DNA of 64,000 nt from Mytilus galloprovincialis (GCF_965363235.1 NC_134843.1:1736001-1800000), one strand, 5' to 3'. Shown: positions 12,861 to 24,859, counted from the stretch's first letter. Translations and numbers: made by a program. Notes: a model not told the origin generated them from the letters alone.

Positions 12861-12980
12861 TATCTCCCTTATAGTTGACTGTCCAACAGAGGGCGGGTCT
12901 CTTTCAAGAACGCGGTATAGGAAGATTAGTGGCAGACATCTTCAAACGCATACATAAATTTATACTTTAGTTGAATATAG
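12860..12980 (+). other. Probable 5' noncoding exon of zinc-finger gene B
   Basis: The 3' edge is the donor ATAG|GTATGT at 12980/12981. The coding exon of gene B begins just after an acceptor (tgatttcag, AG at 14846-14847), so an upstream exon is required; this is the best candidate. The 5' edge is approximate. Confidence 0.4.
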
Positions 12981-14847
12981 GTATGTTCCCTAAATCAAAT
13001 GACTTCTGTCGTAAGCCAGAAAACAATTCTGTCCACGTGCTATTGTTGTGACCTTGGAAATTGACTATCAGTTCAAACCTCTGAAAGATTATCAAACGGA
13101 AGCTTTACAGCCATTGAAATTGTTGGCATTCAAGCATCAGATTGATTACTTGGGTACAGTGTGCGCTTGCACTCGAAGAAGCTACTTTCACTTTGTTTTT
13201 TTGCACGTGCAGAAGTATAATATGAGACAATTCTCTTTTCAACACAATAAAATCATTCAAACATATAAAGCGTTATGCAAGTTATAATTGCTTAGCCTCA
13301 ATATTTCCAGATGTTCATATAAATGGCTTCTTTAGGTCGAAATCTTGTTTAACTTCAATACTCTATTATTTCAATATTTGTCTTTTTATTTTTAGCCATA
13401 CCTGATGCCCAGTGATGGCGTTGTCAGTTTATTTTCAATCTATGAGTTTGACTCTCCCTCTGGTATCTTATGTCCCTTTCTTTGACGATCATGTCATGAT
13501 CAATGCTAAGAGAAAGATAGTCATTAAAGAAAGCCAATCATAAATATAAATTATGAGTGTAAAAACAGACTTTTTCCATTTCCTTTCTGATCAAATTAGT
13601 AAAACTTAAACTTCGATGTAAGGAAAAAGTTTCAAACTATTCTTTATTTAATCAGATCATTTAGTTGCAAACAATGCACAGGTCCTTGACAATTTTCAGA
13701 GAAGAGTGTATTGTCATAGGTGACCACAAAACCATATACATGTACTATGTTTCATCCTGTTTAATGAGCCAGTCTGTCATTTAAAAACTTAGACAAGTCC
13801 AAAAATGTAAACACTTTTGTCAAAATACAAGCCGGAGACAATAATAGGTGACCTATAGCTGATAATTTCTGTGTCATTTGGTCTCTTGTGGAGAGTTGTC
13901 TCTACATTGGCAATCATACCACATTTTCTTTTTATATTGTTATTAATTAATGCCTGAGCTCTGACTGATGATAAAGGCATGAAATATATGACATGATTTT
14001 ATATGGACAAGGTTGTTGATTGAATCATATAAATATCTGAAACTTGTAAAAAAATAGATAGATTTAAACTACAGACATTAATACATCAGATATTTGTCAA
14101 ATCTACTTATCTTTCCATGAAATGGCATTAGCATGATACTTGTAGCTATTATTTGTCAAAATATAATATAATAGGTTAATTATGTACAATACTCAAAATA
14201 TATGAATAGGAAGGGGTGTTCAATATCTCAGCTGCTCACCCTACATGTACCACAAACAGATCCTATTTGTCCCTGAGACAACTATAAACCAGAAACCAAA
14301 TGACTTTGTAAAGTTAGCAACTATTTGTCACTGTACTTAACTACCTTCAACAATGAAAAACACCCATACCACATACATGTACGTAGCAAGCAATTAAAAT
14401 CCAGAAAACAAAAATGTAAACAATTCACATTGAAAACCAACAGACTAATTAATCTATGTTCTAAGTGTATGTCACATTCAGAAATATCACAGGAATATAT
14501 AGTTAAACATTGATTAAATTAAAAATATTTGTAACTGTACAAGAAAAACTAAATCCAACAAATTTGAATAAGAAACAGATATCATGGGATTTTAGAAACT
14601 TGAATTTTCACAAGGGGCCCCATTCCAGTCATGCTTCAGTGATTCCCTACATGTACATATATAATCAAACAACTTTTTTTCCACAACACCCCCTCCCTAG
14701 ATCCTTCTATATAATAAAATTTATATGTACTCTGTAAGCACTATTCCAAGGTCAACAGATCCAGCCTGATAGGATATTGTTTTTTGTTGTTAGAACTTTA
14801 CATGATCAATTATGTCTTATTATTTATCAATTGGTTTATGATTTCAG
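12981..14847 (+). other. 5' intron of zinc-finger gene B
   Basis: Contains SINE-like repeat fragments at about 13835-13945 (minus) and 14270-14440 (plus). An open frame at 13048-13287 has no initiation context or family resemblance and is taken as chance. Confidence 0.45.
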
Positions 14848-14853
14848 AGATCC

Positions 14854-17106
14854 ATGATGACAGACCACAGTGATGGTCAGCCCATGTACATATTACGGGA
14901 AGGTGGGGAGGAGGATACCAGTACATTAGAATCTCAACAGGGAACGGTCAACATCTTTACCCAGGATGGCCAAATGGTGATGGAAATCACAGGACAAGGG
15001 GACCAGTCACAGTTTGCTGATTATGGTATAGACGAGGTCCAGGCAGGGGAACAGATGCTGCAGATAGCTAACACCTTCATCAATGCTCAGGAAGGGGAGC
15101 CACATTTATTACATATTGCTAATACATTTACTGATCAAGGCAAAAATAGTCAGGATAAAAAGACAGATGAAAATTATGACACTCATATTAAAGGGGAGAT
15201 CATTCAGTCCGAAAATGGTAGTGAAGAAATGCATATTGTTTATGGTGAAAATGAACATATGTATTCTGTTCAAGATAATTCAAGCTTAAGTGCAGGAGAA
15301 CAGTCTGTTCTGGTTCAAATTCCTGAAATACAGAATATAACTGATCAAAGTTTTATGAATTCTGGGGTACAAACTGTTGATGATATTTCACAAGAAGATA
15401 ACCAAGAGATAATAATAGAAGGTATGCCAATACAGTATCAAAATCTACAGAACGTACGATCCGAGGTTTTACCTGATGGGACAGTCCAATTATACGTGGT
15501 TGATGAAGAGGCTGCAAAGGAAGAAGAAGACCAAACCACTGAGAGTGACGAGAAGTTTATTGTTACCGAGGAGGAGCAACCTTCTGTTGTGTCCGTAGTC
15601 AAGGAGACCAGGTACCGTGATGTGGCCACTCAAATCACATGTTATCCAAAATTTTCACGCCAGGGTTTATTTGATGTAGCTACTCAGGTTACAAAGAGAG
15701 ATATTTTAGGTGGAACTGTTAAAAATCGTCAACTTCCAAATGGAACAACCATCATTCAAAACAATATAAAAACACAAAACCAGAGCACTGTTATACTTAA
15801 TGCTGGAGCAAGTTCGCAAATGGTCTTCTATAAATGTAATATATGTGGGAAGTTGTACAAAAATAAACCTAACTGGCAAAATCATATCAAAACTCATGCT
15901 ACTGAAAAGGTTTATATGTGTGGACATTGTGGTAAAATTTTCCAGAAAGCTAGTTTGGCATCCCATTTAAGGACTCATTCAGAATTAGCTCAAATTGCTG
16001 TCTTTGAAAATCTGCCTGACAATATGAAGCGTAAAAATCATAAAGCCATACCTGGACTAATACTGTCAAGTGAGGAAGCTTCTATTATAGAACTAGATAT
16101 TATTGATGTACCAACGGAGGCTGATGAATCTATGTTACCGGAGCCAGAACCGGAACCTGAACCTCCACAAGCCGATCTGTCCGAGGTCTACACCGATAAT
16201 GACATTCCAGCCAAAATGCATATGGAAGTTGAAGCTGAGACAGAAATACAGGAAGGAACAAAGTCAAAGTTTGTTTACAAGTGCAATGTGTGTGGTAAAG
16301 AATATAACAGTAAAAGTAACTGTCATCGTCATTTAAAATCTCATACAAATGACAAAGAATATAAGTGTGGATATTGTGGTAAAGGTTTTACACATAAATA
16401 TGAAGTCAGGATGCATTGTAGAATACATACTGGGGAAAAACCTTTCAAATGTCCAATCTGTACTAGGGGCTTTAATGAGAGCGGTAATCTACGTCGACAC
16501 ATGAAAATCCACGTCAAGGACGAATCTCCATACAAATGTGGAGTTTGCTTTAAAGGATTCAACAATACTGCTAGGTTAAATGCTCATATGAAAGTACATA
16601 CTGGAGAAATTGTATGTGATACATGTAACAGGAAGTTCAATAAAATCTCTGATTTGTACCGACACATTAGAATACACACTGGTGAACGTCCGTATAAATG
16701 TGATTTCTGTGATAAAACTTTCTGCCAAAAAGTCAACCTAGTCACACACAAGCGGACACATACAGGACTAAAAGCATTTAGATGTGACCTCTGTGGACTA
16801 GGATTCAGTCGCAAGACAATACTTGATACACACATGCAAACTCATGACAATCCTGCTATTGCTAAGGATCGGGGAACTGTTGAACGTACACCTGTAAAGA
16901 TGGAACCATCAGAGGAATTACAGATTATAGAGAACGAAATGTCACGAGATCAGTCGCAGATAAATAGAGTGGATACGACGCCACGGGAAATCATTACAAC
17001 AGACAGCGGTACAGAAATGGAAATAGAACAATTAGCTATTCAGCAAGATATATCACTAAATGAGGAAATTCATGTTCAGGAAGAGACATGTGTAACGATA
17101 GGCTGA
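14854..17106 (+). CDS. Nine-finger C2H2 zinc-finger protein B (single coding exon)
   Basis: 750 aa, probably a nuclear transcriptional regulator. Residues 1-320 are acidic and Gln/Glu-rich with no clear domain. Fingers 1-2 (about 326-375, starting YKCNICGKLY and YMCGHCGKIF) are separated by an acidic, EPEPEPEPP-containing linker from seven consecutive fingers (about 474-665), joined partly by canonical TGEKP/TGERP linkers. The tail is acidic. All nine fingers keep both cysteines and both histidines. The start ATGATGACAGAC follows an acceptor by 6 nt, so the 5' UTR is spliced while the coding region is intronless. Gene A (minus strand, 8570-10927) has the same fingers in the same order; its start aligns with residue about 186 here (NQEIIIEGMPIQ versus NQEILIDGVPVQ), so B carries about 185 extra N-terminal residues. 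No known orthologue was recognised. Confidence 0.92.
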   Translation: MMTDHSDGQPMYILREGGEEDTSTLESQQGTVNIFTQDGQMVMEITGQGDQSQFADYGIDEVQAGEQMLQIANTFINAQEGEPHLLHIANTFTDQGKNSQDKKTDENYDTHIKGEIIQSENGSEEMHIVYGENEHMYSVQDNSSLSAGEQSVLVQIPEIQNITDQSFMNSGVQTVDDISQEDNQEIIIEGMPIQYQNLQNVRSEVLPDGTVQLYVVDEEAAKEEEDQTTESDEKFIVTEEEQPSVVSVVKETRYRDVATQITCYPKFSRQGLFDVATQVTKRDILGGTVKNRQLPNGTTIIQNNIKTQNQSTVILNAGASSQMVFYKCNICGKLYKNKPNWQNHIKTHATEKVYMCGHCGKIFQKASLASHLRTHSELAQIAVFENLPDNMKRKNHKAIPGLILSSEEASIIELDIIDVPTEADESMLPEPEPEPEPPQADLSEVYTDNDIPAKMHMEVEAETEIQEGTKSKFVYKCNVCGKEYNSKSNCHRHLKSHTNDKEYKCGYCGKGFTHKYEVRMHCRIHTGEKPFKCPICTRGFNESGNLRRHMKIHVKDESPYKCGVCFKGFNNTARLNAHMKVHTGEIVCDTCNRKFNKISDLYRHIRIHTGERPYKCDFCDKTFCQKVNLVTHKRTHTGLKAFRCDLCGLGFSRKTILDTHMQTHDNPAIAKDRGTVERTPVKMEPSEELQIIENEMSRDQSQINRVDTTPREIITTDSGTEMEIEQLAIQQDISLNEEIHVQEETCVTIG

Positions 17107-20010
17107 CAATGGATCTTATTTCTATCTATGAATTTTTATTTATTTATGTGCATCATAGATACAATGGTGTACAGAATGTATCGCTGTAATACAATATGCA
17201 TTTAAAATGTATTTAATATTTAATTTATTGTAAATCATGTTAAAACATCCATCTTATCTGAAATCTTCAACTTGACATACATAAATTTTTTCATTGTTGA
17301 TTACATTATAGATTTAACGGTCAGTTGGTCAAATTCAAAAATTGAAATTTGTATTATCTTTTCACAAATTTTCAGCAGAATCCAGAATTATTTAGATTTA
17401 GAAGGGAAGAAGTATGATGGTTATATATTCTGCTTAAACTGCAATTTTACAAATGAAATATTGAACTCATTTTAGCTTCTTTGCATACACATTTTATAGT
17501 TAAACATCCTCTAAGATAAGGCTGTTGATTATGTGCATGTCTATAGCTATAACAAGATCTTAGAATAAGCAAAGGTGGAAATTAAAAAATAGAAAAACTG
17601 ATATCAGCCAGACCACTGTTATTTTTTTTAAAACATATTTGTATGGTCTTTTGATAGATAAATACTTTTAACTGCATGTATTAGAACTTAGTCTCCAACT
17701 CTTCCCCTTTTTTTTCTGTCATCAAGTTACTTTTGCTTGATTAAATACAATGTTTAAGTTTATTTAGCTTGTATCTCATAAAGGCCAGTGTGAAATTTAA
17801 ACATGTATCATTTTGTCTTTTTTTTAAATATCATCATTAAATATCCTAGCTCACAAATATGAATAATGTGAAAACAACAAAGAGAGAAATCAACATCTGG
17901 TGACTTAAGTTTGTAATCTGAAACAAGCACTTATAAAGTGGTCAATGGTCAGTTGGTTGTATGAAATACCAAACTGCAGATTAGTGTTAAGGTGTCATCA
18001 ACAATTTGTTAAAGTTTGTGATTAGTTCAGTTAAACATGAACCACTAATGGTAAATCAAAGATATTTGGCATGGAGTTGAATAAGCATTGGCACATCTTA
18101 TTACCATGGAGATTATTTTGGTCTTGTCCTTCAGTCATAGTGCATTCATTTGACTTTGATTTGAAAAGTTGTGATTAGGCACTTTAAGGAGAGTCACTCG
18201 TAGATAGATCAATGATATTTGGTATGCAGTTGTATAAACTTTGGCACATCTCATATCCATGGAGATTATTTCTCATGGTATATGACCTCAAAACAATTTC
18301 ATTTTATGAGCAATAGAATTACTGTATGGGATCCTGTCCATCAGAAAAGGTTCATCTGACGTTGACCTCATTTAATGCATTAATGGTCATGGTCAATAGG
18401 TATAAGAAGATGTGGTATGAGTGCCAATGAGACAACTCACCATCCAAGTCACAATATATGTACAAGTAAACCATAATAGGTCAAATTGTGGTCTTCAACA
18501 TGGGGCATTGGCTCACACAGAACAGCAAGATATAAAGGGCCACAAAAACGACCTAATGAATGTGTAAAACTATTCAAACTGGAAAAAAATGGTCTAATCT
18601 ATATATAAACAAGAGTGCACATTGAGGTGCACATGCTAAAATGTCTGGCCTTCTTTACTAAACATTGATATTTTGTTGATAGTTCTAAATATAAAGCTAA
18701 ACTACAACTTTAACATGATCCAAATAAATGAGGTAAAGTTCATATAAGCCGAAAGGAGAAATACATGTACACCTTACAATCATTCAATACACTAAGCAAA
18801 GTTGACCTATTGCTTATAGTTTCTAAGAAACAGACTTTAACAAGAAAAACTAAACATTGACCAATGAACCATGAAAATTAGGTCAAGTTCAGATAAACCA
18901 TGTCAGGCAGACATGTACAATTTACAATCCTTCCATATAACAAATATAGTTTACCTATTGCATAAAGTTTTAAGAAAAACAGGCCAAAACACAAAAACTT
19001 ATATACTATGTACTGTTAAAATGAGGTCAATGTCAAATATAACCTGCAAGGTCGTTAGTTTTCTTGTTTTACATTGTCATTTCAGGGCCTTTTATATCTT
19101 GATTATGTGGTACAGGCTTTGCTCATTGTGGAAGGCCATATGGTGACCTATAGTTGTAAATTTCTGTCATTTTGGTCTCATTGGCAATCATACCACATCT
19201 TCTTTTTTAATATAAATTGTATAATATTTCCATACACCAAATACAGTAGACCTATTGCATATAGTATTAGAAAAAAGACCACAATTCAAAAACATAACTT
19301 TGACCACTGTACTGTGAAAATGAGGTTAAGGTCAGATGACACCTGTCAGTTGGACATGTACACCTTATAATCATTCCATACATCAAATATAGTAGACTAT
19401 TGCATACAGGATAAGAAAATCAGACCAAAACACAAAAACTTAACTATAACCACCGAACAATATGGTCAATATCAGATGACACCTGCCAGTTGGACATATT
19501 CACCTTACAGTCCTTCCATACACCAAATATACTAGACCTATTGCTTATAGTATTTGAGATATGGACTTGACCAACAAAACTTAACCTTTGTTCACTGATC
19601 CATGAAATGAGACCGACGTCAAGTGGAAACTGTCTGACGGGCATGAGGATCTTACAAGGTACGCACACACCAAATATAGTTATCCTATTACTCATAATAA
19701 GAGAGAAATTAACATAACAATTTTTTTTTTTCTAGTAGTCAATGAACCATGAAAATCATGAGGTCAAGGACAATGGACATGTGACAGACAAAAGTCGCAG
19801 GCTCAACAAAAACGAGAAACACTTGTGTACCATAATCAACAAACGACAACTACTGAACATCAGAGGCAAATCCATATCACAGATACTTAAATCGATAGAT
19901 CAACAATATTTGGTGTATGTAGTGGCTGTAAGATGTATATGTCTATCTTGCTAGTTTCATGCCATTTATACTTCATTTCTTTGTTTGTTGGGTAATGTTA
20001 AATTCTATTT

Positions 20011-20150
20011 CCGACTACTAGTATTCCACAGGGGTTTGTTACAATTGCCGGGTTTACTATCCATACGAACCCCTAAGAAAACACTTTTAGTGGTTCGTAT
20101 GGCCGTGATAGTAAAACCAGCAATTGTAACAAACCCCTGCGAGTAGTCCG
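20011..20150. mobile_element. Hairpin (MITE-like) element
   Basis: Arms 'cgactactagtattccacag..gggtttgttacaattgc' and 'gcaattgtaacaaacccctg..cgagtagtccg', joined by 'gggttcgtatgg'-type sequence, form a near-complete palindrome of about 140 bp. Non-coding. Confidence 0.7.
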
Positions 20151-20855
20151 ACAGATAACCAATCTAGCTGTCTGTTGGACTGAGACTTCTCTGAAAGGAG
20201 GATAGTTTACATCACCTAATAATGACTGGCTTCACGGGTTCAGCTAACAAGCATGCTAACCAAAGATTATACCCTTTCCTACACAATGCTTTCTACTACA
20301 TGTAACTATATTTGATGTTCGGTGGTTGTTAAATATACCCGATTGTCAGTCTGGCAATATTCAATTGACTTTGTACAACATTATGTCATCTCTATCTTAA
20401 AAACTCCTTATGTCATCTCTATCTTAAAAACTCCTAATTCAAAACAAATTCTATCGTGTAAAGTGGTCGAGACATTCAGCTTGAGCCCTATGTTTTGTGT
20501 TTCCTCCACAAAAGTAAAGAGACGTGGTATGCTTGCCAATGAGATAATTATTCACTACCGTCCAAAAGTCGTGTATACTTGTGTATTTTTAAATAGATAT
20601 TGATCGAGCAGATTTTTTTCCATCAGAGTTAAATGGTGATTAACATTACATCTATGGTTACAGCAAGGAATTGTATGTTTAAATATGCAATTCCTTGCCG
20701 GTTACAAATGAAGTTTTTTTTTTTTTTTTTTTTATCTTATTCACCCCGTGGCATCTTAAGTTCTGTCTTTTATGCAATCATTGATTAATATTGATGTGTG
20801 TTTTTGCCTTTTCAAGGTCTTCACCCCACAATTATAGAATACCAACACTGTATGT

Positions 20856-20875
20856 TTTATTTATATAATTTTATT
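20856..20875 (-). terminator. Two poly(A) signals for the MGNC gene
   Basis: AATAAA on the minus strand at 20861-20856 and 20875-20870, 83-102 nt beyond the proposed stop (20958). Their position supports exon 8 as the terminal exon. Confidence 0.5.
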
Positions 20876-20957
20876 TCCTGGCAAAGGCAATACAGTAACA
20901 AACACAGAGCTAACAAAATATTGCATTATCTATATCCTTCCGTACGTGTTGAGGTAT

Positions 20958-21043
20958 TTAGTGGTCTGGGTCTCCTATAACGGTATCGTCTGTCAGGAAC
21001 TGACCAGTCGGCTTCATAGTTACCATTACATGATTTTCTTCTC
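20958..21043 (-). CDS. MGNC gene exon 8 (C terminus and stop)
   Basis: Acceptor atttag, AG at 21045-21044. In phase 1 it reads GEENHVMVTMKPTGQFLTDD and stops at TAA 20960-20958. Another frame over the same DNA stays open longer and reads NYEADWSVPDRRYRYRRP; it would need a different phase upstream. Confidence 0.5.
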
Positions 21044-24000
21044 CTAAATAGAAGAAATGCTTTTAATGTATAAGAATTGAATTATGTTAGGTTTAGATAA
21101 TTCTGTACAAAAATAATCTGAATATATTCAGACTGATCTTATAAAAAAATTGTCGATAAAAAATGTCGAATACAGACGCAAACTGACATGTCGTTAGTGT
21201 AGAGATCTATGCTTCCATAAAGGCGTTCATTGTTTGCATAATGTCCAATGTAAAACAAATTTCATGCATATTCGAGACGAGAAGAAGTAAACAATATATT
21301 AATTTAATAGGAGCTTTAATATGGGTCGAATGGGAAGCCGGGTGAGACATTCGGACTGCGACTTGAAAAAAAAATGTCTGATATGGACATCATTAAAGTT
21401 AACCTTGGGATAGACCACCCTCAAAGAGATGCTGTATGGGGTTTCAACGACAAGATAGTGTGGTACTCTCATAACATGAGGGCTTGAAGGCGTTGGATGT
21501 AACACCATACGTTTAACTGCTCGTGTCTGCACATTTGTATATCCATATTAGCCTAAATGACAGAAATTAGAAGCAATAATTAGGTATAATGTTTTGAACC
21601 ATTTAGATTGAAAAATTAGATATTATAGCACCAAAAACAACTAAGAAATTTTACACTTGAAATTACCTGCTTTCTCCTTCTGTTTGTGTTTCTTTTTTCT
21701 CTTCCTTTTCCGATGATGGACATTCTGATCATCAATCTAGAAGTATAAAATGCTTCAAACATATTTCCTAGAAAATTCTACTAAACACATGTATGCCTAA
21801 AGATGTACAGTACATGCTACTAAACCATTTTTAATCTGGTAGATCAGACTTTAACCTCGGAGTCATTAACTTTCAAGGGTAGATCACACTTTAACCTCGG
21901 AGTCCTTAACTTTCAAGTTTTCTCTTCATTTTATTAAGTATGTTGTGCTATTAAACGTTTTGGGAACCAATAAGAAAATTACTTACGTCTGATCCCACTG
22001 GTTGAAATAACAAGTTTGTCGCATGTTTATCTTTATTGTAATGAGGTGAAACTGAATGTCTTTTCCCTAAAATATCTAAAATATATTAAAAGTTTTGATC
22101 ATAAGTCGATTAAATGAATATAACATACAAAATCAAACAATATCCCTGATAATAATTATTTGATCTGCTTTTTTGTTGTAGAATAGTTTGCATCCTTAAG
22201 ATAACTGTAATCTGTAGCCGATTAAAGGAGATATATAGTACAGTCAAGAAAATCAACTGATTTTTTTTTCTAACATTTTTTTTTATACAAAAACAATGTT
22301 GAAATAACGGTACTTTTCAAACATGCGGAACCGTGATTTAAACCTTTCACGACCTACCATTTTCAACATATATTTCACTGAGCCATATTTGCACATCATT
22401 GAAGGTCCTCTCAGTATGGTAGTTATTGTCTGCGACGAATGTAAAAGAATGCTAGACAAAAGCGGGCTAATCCGATGGTCAAGTGTATATAAGTTGTCTA
22501 GAATTTTTGAAATGTGTTCGTCTCACTCTGACAGGATTCATCTTATCTTAACATTCGTTGACAGTTTTTTTTATATGTAGTTAAACCTTGATATAAAAGC
22601 ATTTCAGAATAAAATGCAATGCAATCTTAGACTATTTAGTAAAGCACACATATATATACGGTACGATTCAGTGTGTTCAATAGAGGACAACCTTATGTCC
22701 TTAAATTCCTCTCTAGGCCTAGTTTGATAGAGTGGCAGTTATTTTCCAATATCATCACTTACCGATTCTTGGTTTCTGGTTCTGTCTATTGTCACAATCA
22801 TTATAATCCTAATAATATAAACGAATTTTATTTATAGATTTTTTAACCGAAAACGGTTGCTGAATTAAAACTTTGTTGAGAAAATGGTTGTAGTTTTAGT
22901 TTTCACCTATTTGTTTTAAGTATTTAAATTCAATATTGATTTTGGTCAGTTGAATACAAGAATTTTGGCCCGAGAGTTTATTAATATTAACCGAGGCTAA
23001 GGCGCGAGGAATATTTACATTTGGGTTGAGAGTGTTCTTCAATTCACAATTTTACACAAATTCAAAATCTGCAAAGTTTTATCAAAATTTTTCGTTCAAG
23101 ACGTTACGCACGATATTGCGTCCCAATTGGTAACGTCAAAATTTGAAGTTTTACGTCGGTAATCGAGTATACTTTGTTCGTTTTGATTGTATTCATTTTT
23201 GATCGATATAGATACTTAAAAGTCTTGAATATGTATGAAATATTTGCTACTGGTAGATACGCAAGCAAATGAACTTTTCGGACTTCTAATTCGGCTTGTG
23301 TTGTATTTTTCTTTATATTCATTTTAACTTTTATTTTTTTGCTCTTTTCTTTTTAGTTTCTTTATCTCTTAACAATATTTAATTCTCTCTGTCTCGGATA
23401 TGAAATTCTTTTCTTCTGTAATTAATATTTTACCTATTTAAAGTATTTATTGACAAATTACCATATGTTTTTTTTTTAAGCATTATCTTTAGCAGATATC
23501 ATAATTCAACAAAAATCATCACTAATACATAAAACTTTAAGTCGAAATATCATATAAGACACAATTTTCAAGTATACATCATACAGAAATCTTAACATTT
23601 AGTTTCCCGCAGGACATTGCATCAACTATACTGAAATACCATAATAAAAAGGGAGTGCATATACATACCTGTGATGACTCTATTTCTAATGGTCGATTTT
23701 CATCTGAAACTTGGTCTGTAAATAAAGTAATCAAATTATTATTCAAAAGGAGATGTGAGAAAAACGATATAAAACCTACTGTAACTATACGTTACGTTTA
23801 GAGCAAGGAGTGAAATTATCTCAATAATGCAGACTCAAAAAAGCATATACCTGGATTTGGTTTATTTGATTTTATTCAATATACAAGTATTTATCTATTG
23901 GTCTTAATTCATTATTGTCTTCATCAATTAACTGTTTAATTCAATCGGATATTTACCTTAAACAACTTAATAATAATATTAATTTTTATTGTTCATTGAG

Positions 24001-24713
24001 TTCTGAGTATCAATTTACCTTTCTTTCTTCTTTTTTTCTTGTTCTTTCTTCGGTTGTCCACAATATTCCATGGTGGGAGTTCTTCGTCTGTATTTAACTA
24101 AAATTAGAATTCAAATGAAAATGCAAACAAAACATTACTGAAGATATAATGTGAACATTTTACGTTTATACATGCAATGCCTGCTAATGCATGGCGAATG
24201 ATAATCTTGCTTATATTTATGTTTTGCTATACGGATTTTGGAAATATCATCACACTATTACATTAATTTATTACCTGTTGGGTTCCTTGTCGAAGTTTTG
24301 ATTCTAATCGGTCATCTTCATCAACTAGATTTTCTCTCCAACCGACCCGTCGGTCATTCGATGGTTGTACAACTGGCCTCAGTGTCCCAATCCTTGGCAT
24401 TGTACGTTTTATTTTCGGACGTTTCTTTAAGCATATCCCGTCTAGAATATTAATTAAATGAAAAAAAAAGTCTTTTTAATCTTACATCCTTCAATTAGTA
24501 AATGAAAGATTAAAACAGTGTGAATTCTTTAAAACCAACATATATTTTATAAAAAGAGTTCCTCATATGTTCACTTATCATCAAAGCTTTGACTCAAGGT
24601 GATTATTATTAGAAAAATGCCTGTCGAATCAAAATATCAACTTAAAACCTTTAGCATTCGTATATGTATAATGTATACGTACGTTTTCCACATGCTTTTA
24701 CACAGTTTCCCAT
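20958..24713 (-). CDS. Unrecognised basic protein starting MGNCVKACGK, eight small exons
   Basis: Exons 24713-24683, 24441-24275, 24097-24019, 23715-23669, 22808-22763, 22066-21987, 21736-21667 and 21043-20958; 606 nt, 201 aa. I do not recognise the family. The chain is supported because each exon has AG and GT borders and all seven junction phases agree (1,0,1,0,1,0,1). The N terminus MGNCVKAC resembles that of RNF11 (MGNCLKS), which I recall as myristoylated on Gly2 and palmitoylated on Cys4, so membrane anchoring is possible, though Lys at position 6 is not the classical residue. Three Lys/Arg clusters follow: 16-23 (KKRPKIKR), 82-92 (RRKNKKKRRKK) and 159-172 (RKRKRKKKHKQKEK). Acidic, Asp/Asn-rich segments lie between them. 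No known domain; probably intrinsically disordered. A tttttcag acceptor directly before the ATG implies a 5' noncoding exon. The least certain part is exon 8: a different acceptor would give an Arg/Tyr-rich tail. Confidence 0.65.
21667..21736 (-). CDS. MGNC gene exon 7 (third basic cluster)
   Basis: 70 nt between acceptor acttctag and donor gtaatt. Encodes IDDQNVHHRKRKRKKKHKQK and EKA plus one nucleotide. Confidence 0.65.
21987..22066 (-). CDS. MGNC gene exon 6
   Basis: 80 nt with donor GTAAGT at 21986. Encodes KRHSVSPHYNKDKHATNLLF and QPVGSD after the split Gly. Confidence 0.65.
22763..22808 (-). CDS. MGNC gene exon 5
   Basis: 46 nt between acceptor attattag and donor GTAAGT. Encodes DYNDCDNRQNQKPRI plus one nucleotide of Gly. 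Confidence 0.65.
23669..23715 (-). CDS. MGNC gene exon 4
   Basis: 47 nt between acceptor atttacag and donor GTATGT. Encodes QVSDENRPLEIESSQ after the split Asp. Confidence 0.65.
24019..24097 (-). CDS. MGNC gene exon 3 (second basic cluster)
   Basis: 79 nt between acceptor attttag and donor GTAAAT. Encodes LNTDEELPPWNIVDN followed by RRKNKKKRRKK. Confidence 0.7.
24275..24441 (-). CDS. MGNC gene exon 2
   Basis: 167 nt, the longest exon, between acceptor atattctag and donor GTAATA. Encodes GICLKKRPKIKRTMPRIGTL, then a segment with RRVGWRENLVDEDDRLESK. Confidence 0.7.
24683..24713 (-). CDS. MGNC gene exon 1 (start codon)
   Basis: ATG at 24713-24711, one base after the acceptor AG (tttttcag). 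Encodes MGNCVKACGK plus one nucleotide; donor GTACGT. Confidence 0.65.
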
Positions 24714-24859
24714 GCTGAAAAAAGGCATAAAAATTGTCAAAACCACCACATCTTCTTTTTTATATTATTCTAATTCAGTGTATGCTTTACAAAACATCTC
24801 AATAGTATCTTACCGATTCTAAATTAATACTTTACAGAACATGTAATTATTATACTAAT

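Larger units (their letters stand above)
17107..20957. other. Intergenic: 3' UTR of gene B and tandem dispersed repeats
   Basis: After the stop comes AT-rich DNA without a clear AATAAA. From about 17.95 to 19.76 kb there are several head-to-tail copies of a roughly 140-bp unit ('ggtcaaggtcagatgacacc', 'ttggacatgtacacctta', 'tagacctattgcatatag'), interrupted by SINE-like repeats at 18408-18600 (plus) and 19055-19215 (minus). The hairpin at 20011-20150 and a T-run near 20714-20733 follow. No exons seen. Confidence 0.6.

Noticed and set aside
13048-13287. Open frame of 79 codons between the zinc-finger genes
   Set aside because: Begins inside the 5' intron of gene B with no resemblance to a known protein; expected by chance.
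15083-16835. Alternative-frame open segments over zinc-finger gene B
   Set aside because: Shadows of the nine-finger reading frame.
21299-21545. Open frame of 77 codons (minus) as an extra MGNC exon
   Set aside because: An acceptor exists at about 21553, but in the phase required a TAA follows at once, so it would only truncate the protein; no family resemblance.
22323-22580. Open frame of 85 codons on the plus strand
   Set aside because: Lies in an intron of the MGNC gene on the other strand, has no domain or splice partners, and overlaps nothing conserved that I recognise.
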